Source: Takakia lepidozioides (lineage: Eukaryota > Streptophyta > Takakiopsida > Takakiales > Takakiaceae). Taken from it: a stretch of 64,000 nucleotides of DNA. Location: assembly GCA_030704615.1 (NCBI GenBank), contig CM060734.1, positions 23,870,001 through 23,934,000 on the forward strand, in the 5' to 3' direction. The notes under the pieces were generated by a model. That model was not told where the DNA came from and did not search any database. It saw nothing but the letters and a program-made list of their open reading frames with translations. Below, piece after piece: positions 1 through 10,870 of the stretch; the first letter of the stretch is position 1; the number at the start of each line of letters is the position of its first letter. The position numbers and the translations under genes are program-made.

Positions 1-3000
1 CATGGCTTGCAATACCTCTATCGCACTGCACTTGCGACCAAGACCCTGAGAAACAGATTACCGAACATCATCGCAAACTGCAAAACCACATTCCCAGTTC
101 CCTCCCTCTCTGCATCTCAAACACACAAAGAACCACCCCTTATGCCACCCACCCCCTTTCTCAACACCAGCTGGAACATTTCTAATTACCTCAAGCATGA
201 AGGAGACATTACTCTTCTTTGGATTGGGGGTCTTATTCGATACTGACTTTGGAGGAGGGGTGAAGGACCAAGCCAGTCCCCAGCGAGAGGTACGACCCTG
301 CACAAACTCAGTTGTGCGCACAGTTGCTACCCCCACGCTCCAGAGCTTGGCTGTCAGCCCTTTCAGACTGGCTTTCCGTCCCACCATTGTGGTGTACCAA
401 CTGCTCCCCACCCCCAGCCCACTTAATTGTTGTGTACTTGGCATGATTGAGCATCTATAGCCATGGGCACCCATGTGTAAACCCCTTACAGATTGTACTC
501 ATAAGACGTTGTTTGCCGTAGCCTAAACCCCTTACAGAGTCTGATCAAAGGGTGTAGCTAGCAAACCATGCAGAAAGTCAGACACAGCTGGTTTATCATC
601 TTGGCTTTAGTGCACTGAATGAATTTATTGGATTAGGTACTCACTGAATCCTATGCCTGAGCTTGACACTGTCTTCAATGATGCAGTTGACAAAGGCCTC
701 TTCACCACCCACACAAACCATTTCTTCCCTAGTGCCCCCACAAGCTGTACGGGGGTTGGCTCCAGCTTCCGCCATGCTCTCAAAGAAGGGTGGATTGCAC
801 ATACAAAAATCAAATCTCTCCTCTTCCTTAACTACTCCCACCAGCACTTGTGAGCACAGTCTGTCATGAGAAACCGGTTCCGATCTGTGAGTCAAATTAT
901 CCTTCCCTGAAATGGAAGGTACACCATCTGTAGAGTTTGAGGGCTGTCGACATATATCATGCAATTCTGATGATGCCTGGTCCACAGGAGTCAAACACAT
1001 TTCCTGCAGAGCCCTGCTGCAGTTCTTTTGGCCAGAATTGGCAACAACCACAATGTCCGTATGGGCTGGTCCATATGGTCTTGGAGGCGAAAAGTCAGCC
1101 AGTTGTTGCTCCTGTGGAAATGCTCCAGCCTGGGGTCCTTGAGAGAACACACCTTGCGCCTTCTCATGAGTAATTAGAGGGCCAGAGGCTGTGGTGCTGG
1201 TTAGGGGCTGTGGTGCAGGACAAATCTGGGCTGATCCATGTCCTATGTCTCCGCCAATATCAACACTCCTGACTGTTTCAGGATCACCGACATCACTGTG
1301 TGCATTTCTGACTTGAATGAGTTCTGCAATATGGATGTTTTGTCGGACATTCTTCTCTGCCCAGTTGAGAGCAACTGGTGTAATATCTGCTTTAACCAAC
1401 AGCAGGTAGTTAGACAATGCATTAATCTTCCAACAGCTTTGACAATTTGCGATAAAGAGAAAGTGTATGTGCTGATTTTGTGGCAGCTTCATCAATATTC
1501 CATGACTTCCACCATCTGTTCCAGCTAGGCTCTTTATAAAACACGTTCCAAATTGCTTAGGAAAATTTTGGAAAAGGTTACAAAGGAACTTACCTGTACC
1601 AATGAAACGCCAGCCATGTAATGCAGAGCCAAGCAATGGGTAAATGCAATTAGCCCCTGTTCCGATGTCTATACCAAAGATGTTCTGGCTGTCATTCAAG
1701 TGCCATGGGGCAGGGCAAAGGGTAAGTAAGTCTTCAATCCAGTGTATGTAGTTTGCTCGACTTGTGACAGTGGGGCAAAGCTGCCCATCTGGTATCCACC
1801 TGGGACAAAAGCAGCCCAAAAAACGCACGAGTCAAATGGTAAAGAAAAACAAAGACAAGACACTTTATGATGTATGTGGGCAGAGGGCTCAGAGGACCCA
1901 TGGGAGAGAGAGAGACAGTTTGTTACAAGTCTGTAGGGCCTATGGGGCCAAACAAGACTTCCAAAATGAAAACCAAACCAATGAAGGTATTATGCTAAGC
2001 ACCTTTGGTTCTCATAAGTGAGGGACGTAGCTGGAGGGAGAGGAGGGCGGAAAACGGGAGGGGGTCGCATGTGATCAACAACCCTGCACTGTATAGAAAC
2101 CAAAGAGAATGTGTTCAAGTAATCTCATAGTATTATGAAGTAGGTGAAGAGAATAGCTCAACAACCATATTCAAAGCAGGAAAGAGAGACCACTTTATAT
2201 GAGGTAATGTAAGTGGGCATTATTAGCAGCTGAATGCAATTCATAGGTCAAGCAGCTGAGGAGATAACCTCCTATTTGAGGACCTTTATCCTTCAACCTA
2301 ATCACAAATGCTAACCCTCCAGTGGAAAGGATGGGAGACGTTGTGTGCCTTAGCCTTGTGGCCACAAACGCCCCACCCAGTTTGGCCGGAACAAAGGGAA
2401 TAGACACTACCTTTGTGAGGGGTCACTCCCGGAGTTGGACTTACCTTGGTATAAACATCGGTTTAGGCTTTCCAGATTTCCTCTAGAAATCCTTCACTCA
2501 AGCATCAATCAGCTGTGTGTGAGCTGCCCAGCAATTAGACCCCAACAGCATCGGGGCTTTAGGCTCAGCCTCGAGCTTTTGAAAGTTGGTGAACACAGGT
2601 GCAGGGTTGATGGTCCTGAAGAGGGTCACTCTCTGATGAGAATCCCCGGACAAGTATCAGAAAATGGATAGTGTCTTCAGGCCGCCCGCATGTCGGGCAT
2701 TGACAATCTCCCTATCCTCTCTTCTGTTTATTGTTCAAAGGTAGACTCCCCGCCCTGATTTCAAATTTAAGTCTATTGCCGAGGATAGGTAGGCCCAGAT
2801 CATCCTTAAGGAAGAACATTTATGCAGCTACAGAACTGCTTGTAGACAATGCGCCCGAAGACAAGTGTACTCTAAACCTAAACCTTGAAGTGCGCCCACA
2901 CATATTAGAACTTTACCAAGTTATACCACAGTCGTGAGCCAGTAGCGCGCGGGTCAGCTCCCTAGTTGCATTGAAATCAGTCCAATCGATTCTTGCTCTC

Positions 3001-3167
3001 CCGTTAGTCCCATACGAAACGTGAGCCTTGAATGAAGGATATATGGAGGCTAAGAGGTTGAAATCCGGAGGGTTCTCTGCATACTTGTTCCGGGGATGCA
3101 TAGCCCTTCTCTTGCTCTGCACCTTCGACGAATTCCCCTTCCCGAGAGCCTTCTCGAGAGCAGCCAT
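1..3167 (-). CDS. FIO1: FIO1/METTL16-type RNA N6-adenosine methyltransferase, 5' part of gene (runs off window)
   Basis: Five exons read on the minus strand with canonical GT-AG borders and consistent phase: 3167-2917, 1799-1594, 1389-645, 400-190 and 45 to beyond base 1. The start is taken at MAALEKALGKG; an upstream in-frame Met at 3185 is less family-like. Exon 1 carries NKYAENPPDF and RIDWTDFNATRELTRALL. Exon 2 carries PDGQLCPTV, NYIHWIEDLL and the SAM-binding GIDIGTGANCIYPLLG. Exon 3 ends with the catalytic NPPF motif (DFCMCNPPFFESM) and ACGGTREEMV. Exon 4 has WYTTMVGRK and TSRWGLAWSF. These are hallmarks of METTL16, called FIONA1 in plants, which methylates adenosines in U6 snRNA and some mRNAs in the nucleus. 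A low-complexity insert of about 160 residues precedes NPPF, as I recall for plant orthologues. No frame break is seen in about 486 codons. Introns hold LINE fragments at 493-523 and about 2337-2810. The 3' end lies left of the window. Confidence 0.93.
478..538 (-). mobile_element. 31-bp LINE 3'-end micro-insertion with 15-bp target duplication
   Basis: Inside FIO1 intron 3. Bases 493-523 equal the extreme 3' end of the LINE at 53,223-54,766 (ending GAGTACAA on the minus strand). The 15-bp sequence TAAACCCCTTACAGA occurs exactly at 478-492 and 524-538. This is a severely 5'-truncated retrotransposition event. Confidence 0.88.
2337..2810 (-). mobile_element. Degenerate LINE 3' fragment in FIO1 intron 1
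   Basis: On the minus strand this matches the C-terminal part of the LINE ORF2 at 53.2-53.7 kb. It has the cysteine-containing segment before an IHFLI-like stretch, a GFLEEIWKA-like segment and a final PFVPA..GG..HKA segment. The frame is broken by several stops and indels, so it is older than the copies at 51.4 and 53-54.8 kb. I could not find target duplications. Its right edge is approximate. Confidence 0.75.
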
Positions 3168-3650
3168 GTGAACCCGGTGAAACACAGCACACCCAAACGT
3201 CGTACATCTCCTAAATCATCATTACATGTGAACTCTGAGTCTGAGTATTCTCGGCAGCCAACTCATCCTCAATATCACAAGGAAAGAGATCAGCAAGATG
3301 ATCTGAGCGTCTGTTTCTTTATATGCATATGCTAGATTGCAGATCTGTTCATCTTGCCTCTCTCCTCGCTTCCACACCCTCTTGTCCCTCTCTCTCTGCC
3401 CTCTTCTCCCTGTCCTCTAGGAAGCCTATTGCCATTGGGTGGACTTGATACGGGAGTACATTAATGTCTCTGTGACTAAATGCCGGCCTTGTGACCTCGT
3501 GTCTTTGTTTGTTTCGACCTGAAGCGCTTTGCTCCAGGTAAGGTAGTGCATTGGATTTAGTTGGAAAGCTTGGGGCCTTTCCCTCTTTAGAATATGCCTA
3601 CACGGGCCATTCCCTGCAACTCCCTGGAGTGTGATCTCTAAATGGTAACA
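3168..3650. other. Region upstream of FIO1; no gene seen
   Basis: This stretch separates the FIO1 start (3167, minus) from LINE sequence beginning near 3.66 kb (plus). It should contain the FIO1 promoter and 5' UTR. It includes a pyrimidine-rich run (about 3350-3420), but I see no convincing TATA box or other defined element. Confidence 0.4.
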
Positions 3651-3666
3651 ACCGGACCCCTACCGC

Positions 3667-4840
3667 TTGGGGCCGGACTTGGGCTCGGGTTGGTCCTTGT
3701 GCTTAAACTTATGGCCTGCGAAAACAATCGAAACCTTATCTACTATCAACATCAACACTCCCCAGGGTGATTCCTGGGAATTGGTTACTTATGCCAAATC
3801 TACGGCTTCATGTGTAGTTTTTGGGGTGAATCCCGGGATGGACGATGTGTCCTTTAAAACTACATGCTCTAGCTTAGGATTGGATTTCATGGCTAATGGT
3901 TCCATCTCGAGACTTGATAACAGGATCCGTTGAAGGTTGCAATGCCCAAAAATGCTTCTAATAGAGTCTCACATCAATTCAATCTCAAAGAAGTTCGTCC
4001 CTTGACTGGCTGGAGGGGGGTCTTAGACATTGGTGATTCAATGGGGCACTCTAGGAAGACAACCAAGGGCAGGGACTTCAACTTGAGAGTTTCTAATCGG
4101 TTTGATGCTCTGGATGAGGTTGAATCCAAACAGCCAGACGGACAATCTGCCCCTAAGTGTACAGAACCTCAACGTCCCGTATCTGAAGGATTTGGTACTC
4201 TGAATGGTTTACCAATCCTCAAGGTTTACACAAGACGAGCAAAATCTATACACCGGGTAATTGTCCCCAGGCTGTCATTCTGTCCCTAAGTGTGCAGAGC
4301 CTGAACGTCGTGTAATTGAAGGATTTGGTATTCTGAATGGTTTACCAATCCTCAAAGTCTACACAAGACGAGCAAAATCTATACACGGGGTAATTGTCCC
4401 CAAGCAGTCAGACGGACAATCTGTCCCTAAGTGTGCGGAGCCTGTATGTCGTGTATCTAAAGGATTTGGTACCCTGAATGGTTTACCAATCCTCAAAGTC
4501 TACATAAGACGAGCAAAATCTACACACGGGGTAACTGTCCCCCCTTTGCAAAACGGTTGGCCGTCCATGAGCAATCATAAGCTACCTAGACGACAAACAA
4601 TTCATATGCAAAGGGCTGGCTTGCGGCTGGGCACTTTCAATTTCTCAGGGCTGACTAACCAAAGGAAACAACTCGAAGTGGGACAAGTTCTTCAGGCCAA
4701 TGACATTCATATTTGTGCCGGTCAAGAGACGTGGGAAACACCGGATAAATTGGTTGGAGATGTCAATGGGTATAAGTGGACGGGTAAGATGTGTACTTAC
4801 AAGGCAGCCTCGGCCAAAAAGGCCTCTCATTTTACAATAA
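3667..4840 (+). pseudogene. Truncated LINE: end of ORF1 region and start of endonuclease domain
   Basis: Three overlapping open stretches (3667-3933, 3930-4289, 4261-4840) form one LINE coding region broken by frameshifts. The last part reads RLGTFNFSGLTNQRKQLEV then HICAGQETW, the beginning of an apurinic-endonuclease-like domain as found at the N-terminus of LINE ORF2. Homology stops near 4840, where the DNA becomes GC-rich and unrelated, so the rest of the endonuclease and the reverse transcriptase are missing. It could be the 5' part of the family at 53-54.8 kb, but the two do not overlap, so this is inference. An internal tandem repeat is annotated separately. Confidence 0.7.
4184..4545 (+). 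repeat. Three coding tandem repeats inside the LINE ORF
   Basis: Each unit encodes a segment like GFGTLNGLPILKVYTRRAKS followed by a short variable linker. The shared GGATTTGG starts at 4188, 4321 and 4462, giving spacings of 133 and 141 bp. The 141-bp step keeps the frame and the 133-bp step breaks it, which explains the frame change near 4.27 kb. Confidence 0.85.
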
Positions 4841-4967
4841 TTGGGACGTTATGGCGCACGCACGAGCTGGCCGGTGGGCCCCGCGCACGGACGCCCGGCT
4901 CCCCCCACCCGCCGCTGCGCGCGGTCGCCCAGCCGCGCCCCTGTCCGCCGCCCTTCTGTCCGCTTCC

Positions 4968-5105
4968 CCTCAGTCCGCCAGACCGCCAGTCTGCCGGCCA
5001 GTCCGCTGTGCACGCCAGGCCAGTCCGCTGCCCTCCAATCTGCTATCAGTCCGCTGGCCTCCAGTCTGCCCTCCAGTCCGTGGCCATCCAGTCCGCCGAC
5101 GGCGC
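4968..5105 (+). repeat. Dense CAGTCYG motif array, block 1
   Basis: Eight copies of CAGTCCG or CAGTCTG lie within about 140 bp of GC-rich DNA (4.85-5.15 kb). The rest of 5.15-5.88 kb shows no recognised gene. Such arrays resemble the subterminal repeats of CACTA or hAT DNA transposons, where the transposase binds. That role is an inference. Confidence 0.6.
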
Positions 5106-5884
5106 CGGATCTGGACCGTCCAATTCAAAACCCATCCGAGCCCTCCTTTTTTAGGGCTGGGAAAATCTAAACCCTGCCACCAAAACCGGCCTCTCTCTTA
5201 TGAGGGCTCTTTGTTGTCGGATGTTGCGGAGGGCGTTCCCACGCACGCCGTCTTCTTCTTGTGCATGAGCGACGTTGATGATGATGACGGGTGTGCCTGA
5301 ACATGACAGGACTGGCGGGCCAAGCTCTACAGCCACCATCGTGCATATGCTTCCACTATTTTGGCCTTCTTATTGTGCTTTAGGGAAGGTTAGGCTTTAT
5401 GGTATGCTTGTATGGCATAAAATCGCTACTGCCTTATCTGTCCTCCATATCGTCATCTGCTTCTGGTCCCTCATGATACCCCTTCGTACTGCAACGGACC
5501 CCATGAGGGCAGAAATCGTGGAAGCATATGCACATGGGGGCGTGTATACATTGCACATTTCATATTAGACGATGGGACTGTTTAGGGGACAAAGTAAAAC
5601 GGCGTGCAAGAGCGTGCAAAAGTTTAGCATAATGGAAATCCCAAAGATCCAATGCTTTGTCAAGGATCCAGATCGTATGATAGAGGGGTTGGCATCAGAC
5701 TGCAGCATTACTGCTCCTCGTCTCAACGGACAAGATCCTGTCCTACGTTCCTCAAACATCCATTTATACCTGCGGAACCACGCTGAGACATGTGCTGACA
5801 TTCCGCAAGTGTGCATGGATGTTTGAGGCCCGTAGGACTGGATCATGTCCATTGACACGATGAGGACAGTTGAGGACAATCGAG

Positions 5885-6770
5885 TTTCCTGTTTACCCTC
5901 AGTCTCTTCTCCCGTCAGTCTTCTCGCTTCTTCTCTCCTGAGTCTTTTGAACCGTCCGTGGGCGAGACACTGGATCTGTATCGATATCAGAGACTCACTT
6001 TATCAGTTTGTTCTGCTACGAGTCTGTTCGCATTGGCTTTGGTGGCCCACCACTGCATTGGATATGACGCTTTTCTGCTCAGTTTCTTCTCTCGACGGTG
6101 ACCTAAAAGTCGGTATCTTCCAACATGTGTCTGTCTGTCGGATGCCACTTTATCAGTCTCTTGTGCCGCCAGTCTGTTCATAGTGGGTCTATTCGGCCAG
6201 ACTTTGCACCGCGTCCAAGTCTGCTACACCAATTACATCATCTTTCGCAGGACAAGGCTCTCTTGGGACTGCTGGACTGCCACTGCTGGACTCCAGGCCG
6301 TCTGCTGGACTGCCACTTCAGTCTGTTCGCGTTCAGTCTGACTCCAGGCCGTCTGCTGGACTGCCGCAAGTCTGTTTGTACTGGGTCTGTTGGGCCGTCC
6401 ACATCAGAATGTGGGAGTCTGGTGGACCCTCTTAAATGCGACGACGGCGGCAAGCATGACAGTCGCTCTCTTGGGATATCAGTCTGTTCGGCTATCAGTT
6501 CGCCAAGTATGGTGTGCGGCAAGTCTGTTTGAGGTGGGTCTGTTGGGCCGTCATTTCCAGCACGTCAAAGTCTGCTGGTCGACGCTGCCCGACAGCCAGT
6601 TGCAGCGGCAGTCTGTTGGGAAGTGGGCACGGGCAGTCTGCTGGACAGTAGGTCTGTCGGACCTATTAAATGTATGGATGGCGCATGCAGCCCCAACGAT
6701 GCACAATGTTCTGCATGTCCGCTGGACACTCCGTCCGCTGAACAGTCTGCTGGATAATGGGTCTATTGTC
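5885..6770 (+). repeat. CAGTCTG/AGTCTGTT motif array, block 2
   Basis: The motifs CAGTCTG, AAGTCTG and GTCTGCTGGAC recur many times, often followed by TTCG or CTGG. Part of the block is a longer direct repeat containing GGCCGTCTGCTGGACTGCC (6296-6320 and 6348-6370). Open frames here on both strands are by-products of the repeat. With block 1 and the zinc-finger ORF at 7.3-8.0 kb this may be one DNA transposon. Confidence 0.6.
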
Positions 6771-7285
6771 CGTCTTAAATGCATGACGGCGCTGCCGGCC
6801 GCTACAGTATGGTCTCAAGAAAAGTGATTGGTGGTACCGCCATTCCTCTTCCCTAGCCAATGATGACGCGCCACGTCGTTCTGCATGGCCCGTCTGCTGT
6901 TAGTTTGAACTTCTTCACGCGAGTCGTGTGGTCTTCCGATGCGTCTCTCTGCCCTTTTCATGCGCATTTTTGTTTCAGTGCCCTCCATCTCCATTTCCCG
7001 CTGCTGACCCCGCCTCGGTCTGCCACGACCACTGCGAGCAGATCGTCCTCCTTCCGCAGATTCAGAGAGTCCTCCCGAGCTCCCAAGCGTCGCGAATACA
7101 AAGGCTCCCGTAAGTACGCAACGGTTCCTCCAACTGCGAAGTACTCTTTCTCATATTATTTACTGCTTTTTGTTCTTCCTGTGTTCGTCCTCGCCTCTTC
7201 TTCCACTGAGAGTTTTTCCTGTTGTTTTTAGTCTTCTCACATAGTTTCCAGTTCGTTTCCAGTCTTCTGAATCGATGGAGGATGC

Positions 7286-7966
7286 TTGTGTGAAGGGTGG
7301 ATCCGACTGGGTCTCCTTTGTGCACCAGACGCGGTTAAAGAAGCTGCGAAGGTATTGGTACTCACCGAAGGAGTACGAACCCCAAAATATGGAAGCATGG
7401 GTAGACCTCCGCTCTCCAAGGCTTCCAAGGAACAAAACCCACAATGGACCAAGGATAGGCTGAGGTGTCCGTTTTGCAAGGTGGACATAAAAGACAAGAT
7501 CCAGCTCAACCGCCATTGCATTGATACGGGTTGCAAGGCTGCTATTCCGCCCAACTTCAAGCCTTGGCCCATACCAGCTTCTCAGAAGGAGCCGCATGAG
7601 GCTGTTTTGAGATGCCGCGGCAAAAACTCAGTCCCCCGAAGTTTGGACGAAGTCAGGCAACGATACTGGAGGGCTGTTGGAACTATGGAATAGCAGGTTG
7701 TGGACGAAGACCACTTTCAGGAAATGCCTGTGGGTCCCAAGAAACGCAAACTGAGTGATGGGGTGGCAAAGAAGGCTTCTGCCAGAGCAGCGAAGTCTGC
7801 TCGCGATGCAAGAGCGGCTTCAACGCAAGCCGGCAGGCAACAGCCGCCACAGACCAGGAATACCCGGCAAACGCAAACACTCAGTTCTTCAAGCGAGTCT
7901 GTCGAAAAAGAGTCCAGTCAGTCTGCCCAGTCTTCGGAAGGACACGGTCCACCTTCAACAGACTAG
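7286..7966 (+). pseudogene. Zinc-finger (BED-like) ORF with one in-frame TAG; possible transposon protein
   Basis: One reading frame runs from 7286 to 7966 with a single TAG at 7691-7693. The first part has RCPFCKVDIKDKIQLNRH followed by a Cys, a CX2C...HX5C spacing similar to BED-type fingers of hAT transposases. The second part is basic (KKRKLSDGVAKK, AAKSARDARAA), resembling a nuclear signal, then Ser-rich. Upstream, 6.9-7.24 kb looks like a 5' leader with a possible donor (CTCCC then GTAAGT, near 7110). No DDE catalytic part follows: from 8.0 kb the sequence changes. I do not recognise the exact family. Confidence 0.45.
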
Positions 7967-7969
7967 CAA

Positions 7970-8419
7970 GTGAAGGGACTTGAATCTTCCTCTTTGCATG
8001 AGATGGAGATGTATTGATGCTTGGAGAAGCAACACATAGAAGCCAAGAGTGGAGCATGTGTGTGGATGGCAAAAAAAGAGCACATGAATGAGTGCAAAAC
8101 TTGGTTGCTTGTCAAATGAGGTAAAAAGCTTGATTCTTGAGCTCCAAAGAGAAGTGAAGCTTGTTGTGTGGCAAATGCATTGCTAGGTGAGATGGAACCA
8201 AGCTTGGTTGTGGTTTGAGGTGAAGAAGATCAAGGTAGTTTGCCTTGGTATCTCATAGAAGTCATGGATGCTTGAGGAAAGCAAGCATGAAGCTCAAGGA
8301 AGTCCAAACCCTAGCTTGGAATGCACAAACCCTAGCATGAGATGCACATGAAACCCCATGTTCATGGGAACGGTCACTATAGTATGGGAACAGTAACTAT
8401 AGGTTAAGAACCGTCACTA

Positions 8420-8450
<31 letters not shown>
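7970..8450. other. Non-coding stretch before the mitochondrial insertion
   Basis: A/G-rich DNA with repeated words such as AAACCCTAGC and a small repeat of GGAACGGTCACTATAG-like units (8369-8420), ending in an (AT)n run at 8421-8446. No gene is recognised. The mitochondrial homology begins just after the AT run. Confidence 0.5.
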
Positions 8451-8451
<1 letters not shown>

Positions 8452-8477
8452 TAAAACTTTAAAAAAAGAACCCCGAA

Positions 8478-9107
8478 ACTCCTTCTGAAACTGTTTCATC
8501 AACAGATTCTACTCAATTTATTTACACCAATCACGACTTTTTCTTTATCTTTGTTGTATATCGTAGTCACGCCCCTATGATAGGCTTTTCTAAAGACTTC
8601 TTATGTCATTTTCATTTAAGTCCGATTTGGATTCGTTTATCGTTTCCTTTTCTTCCCGAATGTTTTTTTCAAAATGACTTCGAAGATGGTACACCCGAAT
8701 TGTATTGTTTAAGCGGCTATTGTTTGCAAAAAATATTACTTTCTAAATTGGTAGGTCATTGTGTTCTTCAAATAAGTGGTGTTTTCCGTACCTTTCCAGT
8801 GTTACAACTTCTGTACCAATTTGATCAATCCAAAATGAATTGGTTCACCATTATTATAGGAAGCCTGATATTTACTCTTATGTGTGGTATTCATTCTCCT
8901 TCTACTCTTGGAATCACATCCAATAGTTGGAACAGCTTGCAAAATCCTACACCCCTTACCATCCATTACCCCCAATCATTTCTTGTACCTCTATCGAAAC
9001 AGAATGGTTTCATGTTTTTTTATTAATGCGATATTTACTTTCATTTCTATTTCCTCATCCCATTTTGGTCTCAATTACTTTACAAAAGTTAATAAGCCAA
9101 TAGAATT
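8478..9107 (+). pseudogene. ccmB: ccmB pseudogene (mitochondrial haem exporter subunit)
   Basis: CcmB is the membrane subunit of the ABC-type complex of cytochrome c maturation system I in plant mitochondria. Recognised by IGFSKDFLCHFHLSP, FPFLPECFFQNDFEDGT, LQISGVF and the IGSLIFTLMCGIHS segment, in order and in full length. The frame breaks near 8575, where one base is missing before the IGFSKDF segment, and again near 8940-9000, so the C-terminal part is read from another frame. Codons such as CCC in EDGTPELY, where Leu is usual, suggest unedited sites. Confidence 0.88.
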
Positions 9108-9731
9108 GATTGTCTTTGCATCAATTAAAAAAAAGGTGTACCAATTCTCATTGGCTCACTCATCGTAGATGTTATGGAGAGAAGAGAACCCCCCCCCCCC
9201 CCCTATATATAGGTTTTTCGTAGGTTCTGTTCTACGTTATACTCTCGTACATTGTCCGATTCTGGCAAAGGAAAAAAAAAAGGATTCGGCGAAGTTCGAG
9301 CAATGGAACAACAACTATATCTGGGCCTGGGTGGGGGGAGTGTGAGCCAGTTTGGCACATTGCAAAGCGTGTTTTTGACATCATACATGTTTCAGGGAGG
9401 CTCATAAGTAGAGTGCTTAAAAGCTCAACGAACAAAAATTGGTTTCTTCACGGGCTGGCTTCTTCTCGGGAGGCCTTCACGAAGCGAAGAGTGAATTAAG
9501 TGGGAAGCCAAAAAAATCTTTATTTTCGACCGCTTTATTCTCTCTAACGTAATTAGTTAGTAAACACTTCGTCCCCTAAGATTTATTAAACTGTGGACGA
9601 GGATTTTATTTTTTATTTTATTTATTTTTGGCTGCTTTCATTAGCACAAAATGATCCATATTATCTCTCTAGCTGCGCCATTGATGGATTATATTTTTAT
9701 GACAAAACATTAGAAAATTCCTACGTATTTT

Positions 9732-10672
9732 GTGACCCTATTTCTTACGTTACGTCCTTTTCGCTACGTACAAATTCTCATTGGATTTCGTCGGTTTTTA
9801 ACAGCGATGGCTATTCGTTTAAGTATTTGGGTAGCACCATCCGATTTTCAACAAAGTGAAAATTATCGCATTATCTATGTGTATGTTCTTGCAACTTGGA
9901 TGAGTTTACCTATTCATATCGCAATGGCTATCAGCAGTGTGTTATGCTTATTAACAAAACATCCACCTTTTCAGTTATTCCCCAAAACCGGTGCCAAAAT
10001 AGGTGCTTTGTTTACATCGTTTACCTCAGTAACTGGGGATTTTCGGGGAAAACCTATGTGGGGTACCTTTCGGGTGTGGGATGCTCGTTCAACCCCTGTA
10101 TCGATCTCGTTTTTTATTTACCCGGGTGCACCGCGCTTTCAAGAGTTTCCTGCGGACGTTGCTTATATTTCTATTCGTATAGGGCCAATCAATATACCAA
10201 TAATTAAGTCTCTTGTGAACTGGTGGAATACATCGCATCAACCTTCAAGCATTAGCCAATTTGGTACTTCAAAAATAAAATAAAATATGTGGACGCGTTG
10301 CCGAAGCAAGGTAACTTATGGTGTCACTTGACCCAGAAGGGCTACTGCCTTCCGGTAGGAAGGTGGACACCTTTTGTAACACCAACAGCGTGGTTGAACC
10401 CAACCACTCGTAAGAGGGTATATGCCCTTACCACTGGGCTACATGTTGGTTGTTTTGGTACTTCAATACATATTCCTATGCCCATTCCAATCCCGTTAAT
10501 ATTTACTAGCTCCTTCTTTTCAACTAGGATTTTTTCCTTTTCGGAAACACGTCAAATTATTTTATCTCTTCCTAGTTTTTCTGCGAAAATTAAAATGAAT
10601 CTGCGAAGCAACAATAGAAACCATTTTTTTCTTCATACGAATAAGAGATCAAGCAAAAGCACCTGAGAAAAG
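9732..10672 (+). pseudogene. ccmC: ccmC pseudogene, interrupted by a SINE
   Basis: CcmC is the inner-membrane haem-handling protein of cytochrome c maturation. The family signature appears as WGTFRVWDARSTPVSISF, followed by NIPIIKSLVNWWNTSHQPSS. The tail (about 10,467-10,660) follows a 181-bp SINE and ends RSSKST. The substitutions in the signature are all explained by C for T (CGG for Trp, TCA for Leu, CCT for Ser, CCG for Leu), the pattern of unedited plant mitochondrial genes. The true start is unclear: upstream codons at 9.6-9.73 kb are open but unlike the family. Confidence 0.92.
10273..10453 (-). mobile_element. tRNA-derived SINE inserted in NUMT ccmC
   Basis: On the minus strand the element begins ACAACCAACATGTAGCCCAG (tRNA-like A box) and continues to GGTTGGGTTCAACCAC (B box). 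It then has a body shared with the SINEs at 39.85 and 41.5 kb and an A/T-rich tail of ATTTT units. The 13-bp target duplication TTTGGTACTTCAA lies at 10,260-10,272 and 10,454-10,466. Removing the insert and one duplication restores the ccmC protein order (ISQFGTS then IHIPM). Confidence 0.92.
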
Positions 10673-10870
10673 GTTGGCCTCGTTTTCTTGGGTTTGGAAA
10701 CGTGGGTTCTAAAAGGCTTTTGGAGAAGCAAAGCAGCGCTCCGCGTTGGGAAACGAAACAAAATAATAGATTTCTACCATATACCCCATACTACTACTAC
10801 TGGATTTAATAAATATTCAAAGAAATCTATATCTTTTTTGCCAATTCAATTATAAGCGAAATTTACCGAA

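Noticed and set aside
912-1528. Plus-strand frames opposite the FIO1 exons
   Set aside because: They are shadows of the minus-strand FIO1 exon 3, which has family motifs and correct splice phase.
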